Part shown: positions 52,807 to 62,136 of the stretch, one piece after another
How positions within the stretch are numbered: position 1 is the stretch's first letter
Layout: each line of letters begins with the position of its first letter
Source of the DNA: JBOFWL01 sp051653605
GTDB lineage: Bacteria > Spirochaetota > Brevinematia > Brevinematales > Brevinemataceae
Direction: 5' to 3'
Assembly (NCBI GenBank): GCA_051653605.1
Contig: JBOFWL010000139.1
Span: 226,093 to 290,092 of the forward strand
Length of the DNA: 64,000 bases
Made by a program: the position numbers and the translations under genes
Notes under the pieces: generated by a model
Databases searched by the model: none
Seen by the model: the letters and a program-made list of their open reading frames with translations, nothing else
What the model was told of the DNA's origin: nothing

Positions 52807-54144
52807 TTATAGAGGTTTCCCATGATAGAAATACATGAAATATATTCCTCCTAGTAAAATAACAGAAAAAGCTAGTCTCATATAAATAAAATTTTTATCA
52901 ATTATTTCAGTAGTTTGTTGATCAGAATCTTTTTTAGGTATACATAATAAAAAGATAGCTAGCATACAGGCGAAATATAAGCTTGCAAAAATATGATTGA
53001 TTCCATTGGGGATAAGATCTGCAAGAGAATTATATGGAGCACTCCCTTGAAAAGAGAATATCTTGGGAAATAAACCCAATGAGTTAATAACATCTCGATT
53101 AAAGAACCAATATATTTTTTCTGCTGCCCATAATGTTAATCCTAATGTGCCAACGGATTCAAGAATAATGAGTAGATTGATATGCTTTATATTTTGCATT
53201 ATTAGAATAGAAACAAAAGGAACAGTTAATACAAACCAATAGTAATGATTCAGAGTTCTTAAAGATAAAGTAGCCACAATAGATAATGCTGACAAATAAA
53301 TAATCCAACGATTTTTCTTAGCTAAATCTTCTATAGGTTGTATAAAAGCCAGAACACAGATTAAAATATAACTTACAAGCCATATAGACACACCAGAAAA
53401 GCTAGTAAATAAATTTGCATCAAAATTTGATAAAAGCATATTTTTAGAGAAATAACCAGCCAGTTCTTTATAATAAGGAAACATAGTAAATATTATATAG
53501 GGAAATATAACAATTAAACCCTTTAAGGCAATCTTATAGTAGTTTTTTTCTGTCAGTAGTAATAAAGGAATAAAAATAAATATCGGAAAATTTTTCATAA
53601 CAATTGCTACAGCAAACCATAAGATAAATCCTTTTTCTTTGTTTTGAAGTAGGGCATACACCCCCATTAGAGTAAAAAATAAAGATATGATATCATATTG
53701 AGCAATAACAACTGTAGGGAAAATAAAAATTAAGGAAGATAAGAATAAAAACACTGCCAACAATGATTGGTGAACAGTAAATTTCAACTCCTTACATATT
53801 TGGTAGGTATAATATGCAGATCCATAGATGAATGGTAAAAGAATAAGCTTTGCCCAAATCCAAAATATATAAGTCTCGTAACTAACAAGTTCCATCCCGA
53901 GAAAACGGGTACATATCCAAATAGGGAAGTTCCAAACAGCAAATATTATGTAAATAGGAAAAGGATAAACAGCCTGTGCATTATTATATACATAAAAATC
54001 CCAGAAATTGCTGTTCCATAAATTGACACCATGAATTGTTGTTATCCAAATATCATGATAAAGAAAAGTAAAAAGGGATGCAATATATATTACACCAAGA
54101 ATAATCCAAGGTGTTTTACCAATGTTAGGTTGTGAATTATTCAT
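52807..54144 (-). CDS. Polytopic membrane glycosyltransferase-like protein (GT-C/GT87-like)
   Basis: A 445-residue protein with about ten to twelve helices. Early residues ITTIHGVNLWNSNFWDFYVYNNAQAVYPFPIYI and the middle IFPTVVIAQYDIISLFFTLMGVYALLQNKEKGFILWFAVAIVMKNFPIFIFIPLLLL (with the QYD and K-x-x-P elements) fit GT-C type mannosyltransferase-like families (GT87/DUF2029). It would use a polyprenyl-linked sugar in the periplasm. Last gene of the operon, 53 bases after the GT2 that could supply its lipid-linked donor. Confidence 0.65.
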   Translation of the reverse strand: MNNSQPNIGKTPWIILGVIYIASLFTFLYHDIWITTIHGVNLWNSNFWDFYVYNNAQAVYPFPIYIIFAVWNFPIWICTRFLGMELVSYETYIFWIWAKLILLPFIYGSAYYTYQICKELKFTVHQSLLAVFLFLSSLIFIFPTVVIAQYDIISLFFTLMGVYALLQNKEKGFILWFAVAIVMKNFPIFIFIPLLLLTEKNYYKIALKGLIVIFPYIIFTMFPYYKELAGYFSKNMLLSNFDANLFTSFSGVSIWLVSYILICVLAFIQPIEDLAKKNRWIIYLSALSIVATLSLRTLNHYYWFVLTVPFVSILIMQNIKHINLLIILESVGTLGLTLWAAEKIYWFFNRDVINSLGLFPKIFSFQGSAPYNSLADLIPNGINHIFASLYFACMLAIFLLCIPKKDSDQQTTEIIDKNFIYMRLAFSVILLGGIYFMYFYHGKPL

Positions 54145-54197
54145 ATTTTCACTACTCCTATTATTTTAACTAACATAATACACTACTATATAAATGA

Positions 54198-55136
54198 CTA
54201 CTTGTCAAAATTAATCCGTTTACTTTCGATAACAAGAGGGCGATTGATGACTTTTGTATTAATATTAATGATATACTCGCCTAGAATACCAATGAAAATT
54301 AGCTGTACTGCCCCAAAGAAGAAAATTCCTAGCAAAATAGGAGTTAAACCGAGTTGAAAAGAATTCCACATAAATAATTTCATCAATAAATAAATTAAAA
54401 TAACCAAGCCACTTAATCCTGCAATAAGAAATCCAATAAATGTTGCCAAACGAAGTGGTATCTTAGAATAAGAAACAAATCCGAGCATTGCAATATCATA
54501 GAGAGTATACCAATTATTTTTGCTATGTCCTGCGCGCCTTTTTTGTTGCTCATAGTGAATAATTTTTTGATTTATACCATATTCACCTACAATACCTCGG
54601 AGATAAGGCTCAGGATCTTTTATTTCTCTAAGAATTGCAATAAATTCTTTGTCATATAGCCCAAACCCTGTAAAATTTTCAATATGATTACTAGTAGAAA
54701 TTGCGTTAATTAGACGATAATAGCACTTTCTAAGAAAAAAAATGAAAGGATTTTCTTTGCTTCTACTCTTTACTGGAATAACAACTTTGAAACCTTGTTC
54801 CCATTCTTTAACTAAGTCAATAATCGTTCTAGGGGGGTCCTGAAAGTCTGCACACATTAGAATTGAACAATCCCCACTTGTTTGCAACAAGCCGTAATAA
54901 GGTGAACGCATTTGCCCAAAATTTTGCACGTTAAAAATTGCTTTGATTTTTGAATTTTCTTGGCAGAGCTGCCCTAAAATAAGGCGAGTAGTATCCAGTG
55001 AGTCATTATCGATAAATATAATCTCGTAATCATATATGGATAGTTCATTTTGAAAAATTGAGATTAATTCCTCCGAGAGAGGTCGCACATTTAGCTCCTC
55101 ATTATATGTTGGAATCAAAATACTAATTTTTTTCAT
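54198..55136 (-). CDS. GT2 polyprenyl-phosphate glycosyltransferase (GtrB/ArnC/DPM1-like)
   Basis: A 312-residue enzyme. ISILIPTYNEELNVRPLSEEL, FIDNDSLDTT and MCADFQDPPRTIIDLV (metal-binding D-x-Q-D-P-P) are the DPM1-like GT2 motifs; two C-terminal helices (residues 228-255 and 265-295) anchor it. It should load a sugar onto undecaprenyl phosphate. ATG 55136 follows an AGAGAGA box closely; the open frame extends to GTG 55160. It precedes the GT-C-like gene, a known donor/acceptor pairing. Confidence 0.85.
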   Translation of the reverse strand: MKKISILIPTYNEELNVRPLSEELISIFQNELSIYDYEIIFIDNDSLDTTRLILGQLCQENSKIKAIFNVQNFGQMRSPYYGLLQTSGDCSILMCADFQDPPRTIIDLVKEWEQGFKVVIPVKSRSKENPFIFFLRKCYYRLINAISTSNHIENFTGFGLYDKEFIAILREIKDPEPYLRGIVGEYGINQKIIHYEQQKRRAGHSKNNWYTLYDIAMLGFVSYSKIPLRLATFIGFLIAGLSGLVILIYLLMKLFMWNSFQLGLTPILLGIFFFGAVQLIFIGILGEYIININTKVINRPLVIESKRINFDK

Positions 55137-55252
55137 TTCATCTCTCTTTATAATTGTCACAACATTTATACAGGTTTTGATTGAATAGTTTGTGAAAAAG
55201 CTTTAGAAAACAGATTAATCAACAACTTTGCTATATTATTCTGAATAAGCTA

Positions 55253-56137
55253 TTAATTTTTTTTGTAGTATAAATCTAAAATACCTTGCTCGAAAGTGGT
55301 CAACGGATCCCATGTGATATATTTCTTTAATTTTTCTATATTTGGGTGTATACCTTTACTACGAGTGTCACCAAAATGAATATATTCATCTCCATGAGTG
55401 ATATTTATAATAGTCTGAAGATATTCCTTTAGAGGAAAACTTTCGGGATGGGCAATATTAAACATCCCTTGCCCATGTTCTCCTAAAAGATACAGGGCTT
55501 TTGCAATATCATTACAGTGTAGGTAGTTCCACATCTGTTCACAGGAACTTAATTGAAATACCTTTTTATTGAAAATATGATCCAAACATTGGGGTATCAT
55601 TGCGAAGGAATTGTCACAAGGGCCATAAACACTAAAAATCCTTCCCCACACCCATTCTAGACCTAATTCTTTGCACAGAAGCTCACTGAGACGACCTGTA
55701 GCATATTTAGCAATACCATAGGATATTGTTGGATTTACTGCTGTATCTTCAGAGATAACTCCATCAACAAATCCATACTCTGCTTGAGAACCGGCCCCAA
55801 AAAATTTTTTACATCCAATTTTCTTAGCAAATTTAATAGCCTCAAGGGTAATCTGAATATTTTTACTTTGTATGTCTACAAGATTCCTTTGTATTTTATC
55901 CGTACCAAGCCATGCAAAATGGTAGAAAACATCAAAATCACAGGATAAATTTAGGAGATTCAGGTGCTCAATATCACCATAGATGTATTCGACAAGGTCT
56001 GAGTCAGAGGGTAGGCGAGAATTATTTAGTGAATTCTCACGAACTAGAATTGTAGCTTTACAATTGTTGGCAATGCATTCTTTAAGGAAAGCAACACCAA
56101 TCATACTTGTAGCCCCTGTGATAAAAACTTTAGTCAT
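55253..56137 (-). CDS. NAD-dependent epimerase/dehydratase/reductase (extended SDR)
   Basis: A 294-residue nucleotide-sugar SDR. The Rossmann start is KVFITGATSMIGVAFL; FYHFAWLG follows; the catalytic Y-x3-K is YGIAKYA; GRIFSVYGPCDNSFAMIP is the substrate loop. In the operon it directly follows the ThDP enzyme (overlap TAATG). That is the position of the ketone reductase YerF in yersiniose clusters, so reduction of the branched ketone is a possible role; epimerisation is the alternative. Confidence 0.8.
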   Translation of the reverse strand: MTKVFITGATSMIGVAFLKECIANNCKATILVRENSLNNSRLPSDSDLVEYIYGDIEHLNLLNLSCDFDVFYHFAWLGTDKIQRNLVDIQSKNIQITLEAIKFAKKIGCKKFFGAGSQAEYGFVDGVISEDTAVNPTISYGIAKYATGRLSELLCKELGLEWVWGRIFSVYGPCDNSFAMIPQCLDHIFNKKVFQLSSCEQMWNYLHCNDIAKALYLLGEHGQGMFNIAHPESFPLKEYLQTIINITHGDEYIHFGDTRSKGIHPNIEKLKKYITWDPLTTFEQGILDLYYKKN

Positions 56138-57936
56138 TATTTTTGAATCTCCGATCTATCTTCAGATGTTCTCATTATTTCTGCTAGCTCGTTTCTGTCA
56201 ATGAAGGGAAATAAATCCTCAAAAGGTTTTGACACCAAAGTTCCATCTGGTAATTTTTCAGAAGCCAACTTAGGCTGTAAGACTTGCCACTCAGGAGAAA
56301 TTACATCGCAAATTACAGGTCCATTGTAGTCTAAAACCTCGAGAATTTTTTTATCTAGTTCACTTGGGTTATGGATTCTTACTCCTTTAATGCCATAAGC
56401 TTTTGCAATCTCTAGAGAATCTGGACACCAAAGACCACTACTTTGGCTTTCTCCAACTAATCGCCCATTCATAAAGTTTTTCTGAGTATGACGGACTAGT
56501 AAATATCCATCATTATTAACAATAAATATTTTAATTGGTAAATTATGGTGTTTGATGGTGGCTAATTCTTGAATATTCATCTGGAGACTTCCATCCCCTG
56601 TAATAATAATTGTATCAACAGATCTATCAATCACACTGGCACCAATACCTGCACACCAATAGCCCATTGAAGATAAACCGCCAGTTGTCAAGAAACGTTG
56701 CCCTTTTTTGATTTTCCATGCCTGACAAGCTGTATGAAAACAAGAACCTGTATCCACAAGAATTTGTATTTTTGCATCTACTAAAGCAGAAATTCTATCT
56801 ATCATATAATAAGAATTAACTTTCTTTTCATTTTTATAGTCTTCTAATACAACAGGATATTTATATTTCCATGATTCACATAATTTTGCCCATGATGAAA
56901 AATTGTAAGGTGATGTTGAAAGTTTTTCAATTAAATTATCTAAAAATATTTTTGCATCACATAAAACCTTATGATCTATTTCTATACTAGGTTTATTTAA
57001 CTCTTCAGGATCGATATCAACTACATATTTATAGGCATTGCAAGCGAAATCTTTTGCATTATGTCCTACAGTTGGGGTTGCTAAACGGGTCCCAATTGCA
57101 ATAAGTAAGTCTGCATTTTGAAGAGTAAAGTGGGCTGCTCTCTCTCCATTAGTACCAGGCCTTCCCACATATAAGGGATGCTCTGATTCAATAAGATCAA
57201 TGCCTAAACGAGAGGTTATAATAGGGAGTTGTAATAACTGAATTAGTTTTTTAAATGAATGCTCACCCCCAGACAAACGTATTCCTTGACCTACCATTAA
57301 AACAGGTCTTTTGGCTTTTGATAATAAATCTATTAGTAATTCTATATCTTTAGAGGGATCATGTTTTTTTTCATGTTGTTCTACTGTATATGTTGTTGGG
57401 AAGGTATCGGGTAATAAAGCAGATTGTACATCCAACGGTACTTCTATCCATACAGGGCCAGGACGTCCTGTTGTTGCAGCAATATAGGCGTCTTCTAACT
57501 GTTTGAGTAGATCATGCGTATGTTTTATAGTGACAAAATATTTAACAATAGGCTCTACTAAAGATTGAACATAAATACCTTGTACCCCATGTTGTCGAAT
57601 ATTACTATCTCTTTGATAGTCAACAAAGCGTGTTGCTGATTGCCCTGAAATTACAATAATTGGGGCGGAGTCTGTATATGCTCCAGCTACACCTGTCAAG
57701 GCATTTGTTACACCAGGACCAGCAGTGACCATCACAATAGAAGGTTTATTTGTTATGCGTGAATATGCATCAGCAGACATTGCAGCTGACTGTTCATGAT
57801 GGGTACATATAATATTAAAGTTTTGATTTTTTCCTAAAGCATCATTCAAGAACATTGCTTGCCCACCAGTCACAAGAAATGCTGTATTAACTCCTTTTTT
57901 AGCAAAAAAATCAATAATATATTCTGATACGTTCAT
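56137..57936 (-). CDS. ThDP-dependent acetolactate-synthase-like enzyme (YerE-like, sugar-branching candidate)
   Basis: A 599-residue ThDP enzyme of the acetolactate synthase/pyruvate oxidase group. Catalytic E48 is in ICTHHEQSAAMSADAYSR; PSIVMVTAGPGVTNALTGVAGAYTDSAPIIVISGQ is the PP-binding-domain start; the ThDP motif GDGSLQMNIQELATIKHHNLPIKIFIVNN lies near residue 440-470. Acetolactate synthase proper is unlikely inside a CDP-sugar operon without a small subunit. YerE uses the same fold to add a 2-carbon unit from pyruvate to a CDP-4-keto sugar. Confidence 0.85.
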   Translation of the reverse strand: MNVSEYIIDFFAKKGVNTAFLVTGGQAMFLNDALGKNQNFNIICTHHEQSAAMSADAYSRITNKPSIVMVTAGPGVTNALTGVAGAYTDSAPIIVISGQSATRFVDYQRDSNIRQHGVQGIYVQSLVEPIVKYFVTIKHTHDLLKQLEDAYIAATTGRPGPVWIEVPLDVQSALLPDTFPTTYTVEQHEKKHDPSKDIELLIDLLSKAKRPVLMVGQGIRLSGGEHSFKKLIQLLQLPIITSRLGIDLIESEHPLYVGRPGTNGERAAHFTLQNADLLIAIGTRLATPTVGHNAKDFACNAYKYVVDIDPEELNKPSIEIDHKVLCDAKIFLDNLIEKLSTSPYNFSSWAKLCESWKYKYPVVLEDYKNEKKVNSYYMIDRISALVDAKIQILVDTGSCFHTACQAWKIKKGQRFLTTGGLSSMGYWCAGIGASVIDRSVDTIIITGDGSLQMNIQELATIKHHNLPIKIFIVNNDGYLLVRHTQKNFMNGRLVGESQSSGLWCPDSLEIAKAYGIKGVRIHNPSELDKKILEVLDYNGPVICDVISPEWQVLQPKLASEKLPDGTLVSKPFEDLFPFIDRNELAEIMRTSEDRSEIQK

Positions 57937-57948
57937 GACATAACCTCT

Positions 57949-58986
57949 CTATAGTAAGGACTCAATTTCTTGAATACGTGTTTTATTTTCTTGTTTGTCT
58001 CTTATTTCTTGGGCAATTTGAATAATCATATCTTCTTGCCCTCCTACAATCTTGTTGTTTCCTAGCTCAATAAATATCTCATAAGGGCTTACTTCAAACG
58101 CTTTGCTAGCTTTCAAAACATAAGGGAGAAATCCGGAAAAAACACCACTCATACCACTCATAATACTTATGGCGTCAACTCCTTTGTTGTAAAGTGGTTT
58201 AATGATATTTTCACTAATATCGAATAATTTGAAAAGATCAATATTTGTATTTATAGACTCCATTTTCAAAAAAGCAATTAAAGCTTCTAGTTGACAGTTT
58301 CCAGCTCCTGCTCCCATACCACGAATCGTCGTATCGATAATTTTGGCTCCAGCTTTTAAGGCTATATAACTATTTGATACAGCTAAACCTAAGTTATTAT
58401 GAGCATGAAATCCAATAGGGATATTTAGAGCATTAACCAACGGTGTAATAGTTTGTTGAACTAGAGCTGGAGTAGAAGTGCCCGCAGAATCCATAATAAT
58501 AACGCCTGTTGCGCCATAACTTTGCATTTTCAAAGCCTCTTGTACGAGAGCCTCAGTAGAAGCCATATGATACATCATTAAAATTCCATAAACTTCTAAG
58601 TTTTGACTAGCGATAAATTCAATATGTTTTTTTGTAATATTTGCTTCTGTACAATGAGATGCAATACAAAAAAGTTCCCCACCTTCTTTAATTACAGGTT
58701 TAATATGGTTTTCAATAGTGCCAAATCCTGAAATACAAAAAGCACCCATCTTTGTATTAGTAAGATGAGATTTGGCAATTTGAAACATTTTAAGTTCATC
58801 TACAAGGGAAAATCCAACATGAATGGAATTAGCTCCAAGCCCCATTCCATGTCCTAGAATAACGGAATGTAAGCCAACACTATTAATCTCATGACAAAAA
58901 TCAGAGATTGTTTGCTCTGTAAACTGATGACGGATGGCATGAGAGCCATCCCGTAAAGTTGAATCTAAAAATACGAGATCTGTCAT
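57949..58986 (-). CDS. DRE-TIM metallolyase: 4-hydroxy-2-oxovalerate aldolase-like
   Basis: A 345-residue aldolase. The signature is VFLDSTLRDGSHAIRHQF (D-x-T-L-R-D-G-x-H), metal histidines lie in IGFHAHNNLGLAV, and IDTTIRGMGAGAGNCQLEAL closes the barrel. Members interconvert 4-hydroxy-2-oxopentanoate with pyruvate plus acetaldehyde and channel acetaldehyde to the dehydrogenase. The open frame starts at 59049, but ATG 58986 overlaps the dehydrogenase stop (ATGA) with AAGGGA upstream and begins at the family N-terminus. Gene order dehydrogenase-aldolase matches MhpF-MhpE. Confidence 0.88.
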   Translation of the reverse strand: MTDLVFLDSTLRDGSHAIRHQFTEQTISDFCHEINSVGLHSVILGHGMGLGANSIHVGFSLVDELKMFQIAKSHLTNTKMGAFCISGFGTIENHIKPVIKEGGELFCIASHCTEANITKKHIEFIASQNLEVYGILMMYHMASTEALVQEALKMQSYGATGVIIMDSAGTSTPALVQQTITPLVNALNIPIGFHAHNNLGLAVSNSYIALKAGAKIIDTTIRGMGAGAGNCQLEALIAFLKMESINTNIDLFKLFDISENIIKPLYNKGVDAISIMSGMSGVFSGFLPYVLKASKAFEVSPYEIFIELGNNKIVGGQEDMIIQIAQEIRDKQENKTRIQEIESLL

Positions 58987-59873
58987 TTTGATAACGTCCC
59001 TTCTATTTTTTTTCGAGCATAAGCCTCTGCAACATGAACAGCAGCACAAGTAATAATGTCTAAATTGCCTGCATAGGCGGGTAAATAATCTCCTTGTCCT
59101 AAAACTTGGATTGACAATGTAATCTTTTCACCATCATAGATTGGATCAACAGTGAGATAGTAATTTGGCACATATTCTTGAATTTTTTTAACCATTTTAT
59201 CAACTTTTTGTTTGACTAAATCCATATCAGGGTTTTGAACCATAGCATAAAGCGTATTTTTCATATTAATTGGGGGCTCTGTTGGATTTAGAAGAATGAT
59301 AGATTTTGTATGCTTGATCCCCGTGAAATAAGATAGAGCTCTTCCGGTTGTAAGTGTATACTCATCAACACTTTTCCTTGTGCCAATGCCTGCAGAACGA
59401 GCAGCAATTGTAGCAACAGCTTCAATATAAGAAATATTAGGGACAGCTTCTTTCAAAGCATAGGCTAGAGGGATCGAAGCTTGCCCTCCACAAGTGATGA
59501 GATTTATATTGTCTTTGGAAAGTATAGCATCTAAATTCAATGCGGGTATGCAAAAAGAACCTACTTTAGCCGGTGTTAAGTCAATGACGAACTTGTTTAA
59601 ATGCTTAAGGATAGGGGCATGATAAAGGTGAGCCTCAGCACTTGTTGCATCAAAAACGATATCACAGAGATCGGGATTCTCTTTTAAAAAAGAGATAGAT
59701 TCTGTGGTTGTTCTAATGCCCAATGAATTAGCGATTGATATCCCCTCTGATTCCTTATTTCTTCCCATAAAAATACTACATTCAAGCATGGGAGATTTTA
59801 GAATTTTTTTAAGTAAATCAATACCAATATTACCTGGTCCAATAATGCCAATTTTTATTTTTTGATCGGTCAT
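58983..59873 (-). CDS. Acylating acetaldehyde dehydrogenase (MhpF/DmpF-like)
   Basis: A 296-residue enzyme interconverting acetyl-CoA and acetaldehyde with NAD(H). KIGIIGPGNIGIDLLKKIL is the NAD fold, C128 in NLITCGGQASIPLAYAL is the thioester cysteine, VATIAARSAGIGTRKSVDEYT and HNPNN-like linker PTEPPINM follow. With the aldolase it forms the bifunctional complex known from aromatic meta-cleavage pathways, but no ring-cleavage gene is present; it lies in a CDP-sugar operon. TAGGA lies a few bases before the ATG. Confidence 0.88.
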   Translation of the reverse strand: MTDQKIKIGIIGPGNIGIDLLKKILKSPMLECSIFMGRNKESEGISIANSLGIRTTTESISFLKENPDLCDIVFDATSAEAHLYHAPILKHLNKFVIDLTPAKVGSFCIPALNLDAILSKDNINLITCGGQASIPLAYALKEAVPNISYIEAVATIAARSAGIGTRKSVDEYTLTTGRALSYFTGIKHTKSIILLNPTEPPINMKNTLYAMVQNPDMDLVKQKVDKMVKKIQEYVPNYYLTVDPIYDGEKITLSIQVLGQGDYLPAYAGNLDIITCAAVHVAEAYARKKIEGTLSK

Positions 59874-59913
59874 AAAATTCCTAATAACATATAAAATATA
59901 GTCTATGATAAAT

Positions 59914-59932
59914 CTATAGTAACGTACTATAG
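59914..59932 (-). promoter_or_regulatory. Palindrome upstream of the acetaldehyde dehydrogenase gene
   Basis: Arms CTATAGTA and TACTATAG around ACG, in the 118-base gap between rfbF and the dehydrogenase. It may be an operator or processing hairpin; no good promoter is seen beside it. Confidence 0.45.
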
Positions 59933-59991
59933 GAGAATATTTATCCTATCTCTGCTCAAGTATAACCGTTCTAATCGCATCAATCATATAG

Positions 59992-60765
59992 TTAACGAAT
60001 CCAAGGAGCTCGACCTTTTTGCAATAATTCTTCGAGATAATTTTTATCTCTTAAGGTATCCATGCATTGCCAAAAACCATTATGTTTAAAAGCGCGTAAC
60101 TCTCCATCCAGTGCTAGTTTTTCTAAAGGAGCTTGCTCAAAAACTAAATTGGAATCCTCATTTAAATACATAAAAAGTTCTTTGTTAAAAATAAAGAACC
60201 CTCCATTGATATAACCATCTTCATTTTTAGGCTTTTCAATGAATGATTTTACTTCTGTATTGTGAATGTCCAAAATACCAAAACGAGCAGGAGGAGGGAC
60301 AGCTAATAATGTTCCAATTTTACCGTGATTTTTATGAAACTCTAATTCTTTAGCTATATCTACATCACAAAGACCATCTCCATAAGTTAGAAAAAATGAT
60401 TCATCTCCAACATGAGATCGAATTTGTCTAATTCTAGATCCTGTCATATCATTGTCCCCAGTATGCACTAAGGATATTTTCCAAGGTTCCTTTTTATAGC
60501 GAGAATAATTATATGAGGTTTCATTTGACGAAAAATCCAAACTGAGATCACTTAAATGGGCCATATAATTCATAAAAAACTCTTTGATCATATACCCTTT
60601 ATAACCAAGGCAAATCACAAACTCATTAAATCCAAATGATGAGTAATATTTCATTATGTACCAAATAATAGGGCGTCCTGCAATTTCTACAAGGGGTTTA
60701 GGTCTAATAGAAGTCTCTTCCCCGAGTCGTGTGCCCATGCCCCCAGCTAGTATAACAACTTTCAT
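59992..60765 (-). CDS. rfbF: Glucose-1-phosphate cytidylyltransferase
   Basis: A 257-residue nucleotidyltransferase making CDP-glucose from CTP and glucose-1-phosphate. VVILAGGMGTRLGEETSIRPKPLVEIAGRPIIWYIMKYY is the pyrophosphorylase signature; TGDNDMTGSRIRQI, FLTYGDGLCDVDI and GYINGGFFIFNKE match RfbF/DdhA. AGGAGGAG lies upstream of ATG, and a structured leader with its own promoter precedes it. Works with RfbG in the same operon. Confidence 0.93.
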   Translation of the reverse strand: MKVVILAGGMGTRLGEETSIRPKPLVEIAGRPIIWYIMKYYSSFGFNEFVICLGYKGYMIKEFFMNYMAHLSDLSLDFSSNETSYNYSRYKKEPWKISLVHTGDNDMTGSRIRQIRSHVGDESFFLTYGDGLCDVDIAKELEFHKNHGKIGTLLAVPPPARFGILDIHNTEVKSFIEKPKNEDGYINGGFFIFNKELFMYLNEDSNLVFEQAPLEKLALDGELRAFKHNGFWQCMDTLRDKNYLEELLQKGRAPWIR

Positions 60766-60814
60766 AAAGGGGGACTCCTCCTACTTTGAATTTATTTACC
60801 CTTCCTTGAGAAGA

Positions 60815-60864
60815 CCTACCTGTAGGGTGGTTCTATAAGAACTTTCACACTCGTGCTTACGCAC
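60815..60864 (-). promoter_or_regulatory. Three consecutive hairpins in the rfbF leader
   Basis: In minus-strand order: GTGC-GTAA-GCAC (60864-60853), GTTCT-TAT-AGAAC (60842-60830), CCTAC-AG-GTAGG (60826-60815). They lie between the promoter and the ribosome site, with GAGTG between the first two. The first hairpin shares GTGCGTAAG with 48447-48455. They could be a leader regulator or another palindromic module insertion. Confidence 0.5.
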
Positions 60865-60876
60865 TTTATATCGAAT

Positions 60877-60906
60877 ATTATATATTATAATAATGGCGTT
60901 TGTCAA
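60877..60906 (-). promoter_or_regulatory. Internal promoter before rfbF
   Basis: Minus strand TTGACA (60901-60906), an 18-base spacer and TATAAT (60877-60882). The 250-base gap between rfbG and rfbF otherwise holds only AT-rich sequence. Confidence 0.7.
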
Positions 60907-61018
60907 TAAAAATCTCTAAGGTTAAAACGGTTTCTTTACAGAGCTAGGCGTGTAAAAAAGAGTTGGGAATTTAGTAAAAACTTACAAACAAACCTCATCT
61001 CTTAAAAAATCCAGATTG

Positions 61019-62128
61019 TTAGCAATTCCTATTTTTGGGCATTAATATACAGGATTTATCATCTAAATTGCTAATATAGGGTTGCAAGTTTAAAACATTC
61101 ATAATTGAGCTATCAATTTGTTTTTTTAATATTTTGGGGTCACCTAAATAGGCTTTATACTCTTTAGCTGTTTGAATAATTGCTTCTTCTGTATTGAAAA
61201 CAGGTTTCCAGCCCAACTCTGCAATAATTAATGAGGGATCAAGGCGAAGCTTGGACATCTCATGAGCAAAATTTGCGTTGGAATCAATTTTGTAAGAACC
61301 TTGTTTTATTATTTCAATAAAAAGCTTTACGATATATTCAACAGTATGCTTGTCAGAGTTATCAATAGGGGCAATATTATAAGATGGAGAAATCTCTTGT
61401 CCACCAATCATCTGTTTTCCAACAAGAAGATACGCCATAATGGCGTCCATTACGTGTTGCCAAGGGCGAATACTATTAGGGTGGCGTAGAACTACATCTT
61501 TTTTCGCTTGAATAGCACGAATAATATCTGGGATAATTCTATTATCTGCGAAATCTCCTCCGCCGATGACGTTTCCTGCTCGAACAGAGACAATTTTCAC
61601 TTTTAGGTCTTGATAGAAAGAATGTCGATAGGAATCAATAGCGAGTTCGCACATTGCTTTACTTGCAGAGTAGGGATCATACCCTCCAAGACGATCAGTT
61701 TCACGATAAGGATAATTCCACTCATAATTATGATAAACTTTATCTGTTGTAATGAGGATTATTGCTTGTAAGTTTGTGATAGATCGACATGCTTCTAAAA
61801 CATGGATCGTCCCCATAACATTTGACTCAAATGTTTCAACAGGTATTTTGTAGCTTTCTAACACTAATGGTTGAGCTGCAAGGTGGAAAATCACTTCCGG
61901 ATTTATATCTTTTATCGTTTTTGTTAGAAGCTCTCTATCACGGATATCCACGATGAAAGAATTCATGTCTTTGGCTGTTTCTGATAAGGCAAAAAGCTTA
62001 TTTTCACCCTCATTGAGCCCAATCCCATAAACTTCTGAGCCTAATTGTAATAGGGTACGACAGAGCCATGTTCCTTTAAATCCAGTATGCCCAGTTACCA
62101 GCACTTTTTTATTTTTATAACAATTCAT
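61019..62128 (-). CDS. rfbG: CDP-glucose 4,6-dehydratase
   Basis: A 369-residue extended SDR that makes CDP-4-keto-6-deoxyglucose. KKVLVTGHTGFKGTWLCRTLLQLGSEVYGIGL is the NAD fold with the GFKG typical of RfbG; IFHLAAQPLVLESY, ITTDKVY, and YDPYSASKAMCE (catalytic Y and K) follow; AGNVIGGGDFADNRIIPDIIRA and RPWQHVMD complete it. First intact gene of the surface-sugar operon. Confidence 0.93.
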   Translation of the reverse strand: MNCYKNKKVLVTGHTGFKGTWLCRTLLQLGSEVYGIGLNEGENKLFALSETAKDMNSFIVDIRDRELLTKTIKDINPEVIFHLAAQPLVLESYKIPVETFESNVMGTIHVLEACRSITNLQAIILITTDKVYHNYEWNYPYRETDRLGGYDPYSASKAMCELAIDSYRHSFYQDLKVKIVSVRAGNVIGGGDFADNRIIPDIIRAIQAKKDVVLRHPNSIRPWQHVMDAIMAYLLVGKQMIGGQEISPSYNIAPIDNSDKHTVEYIVKLFIEIIKQGSYKIDSNANFAHEMSKLRLDPSLIIAELGWKPVFNTEEAIIQTAKEYKAYLGDPKILKKQIDSSIMNVLNLQPYISNLDDKSCILMPKNRNC

Positions 62129-62136
62129 AAGATACT

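Noticed and set aside
56137..57936. Acetolactate synthase large subunit (ilvB)
   Set aside because: No small subunit or other branched-chain amino acid gene is near; the gene sits between a DRE-TIM aldolase and a sugar SDR in a CDP-sugar operon.
57949..59873. Remnant of an aromatic meta-cleavage pathway
   Set aside because: No dioxygenase, hydrolase or hydratase gene accompanies the aldolase/dehydrogenase pair; the neighbours are all nucleotide-sugar and glycosyltransferase genes.
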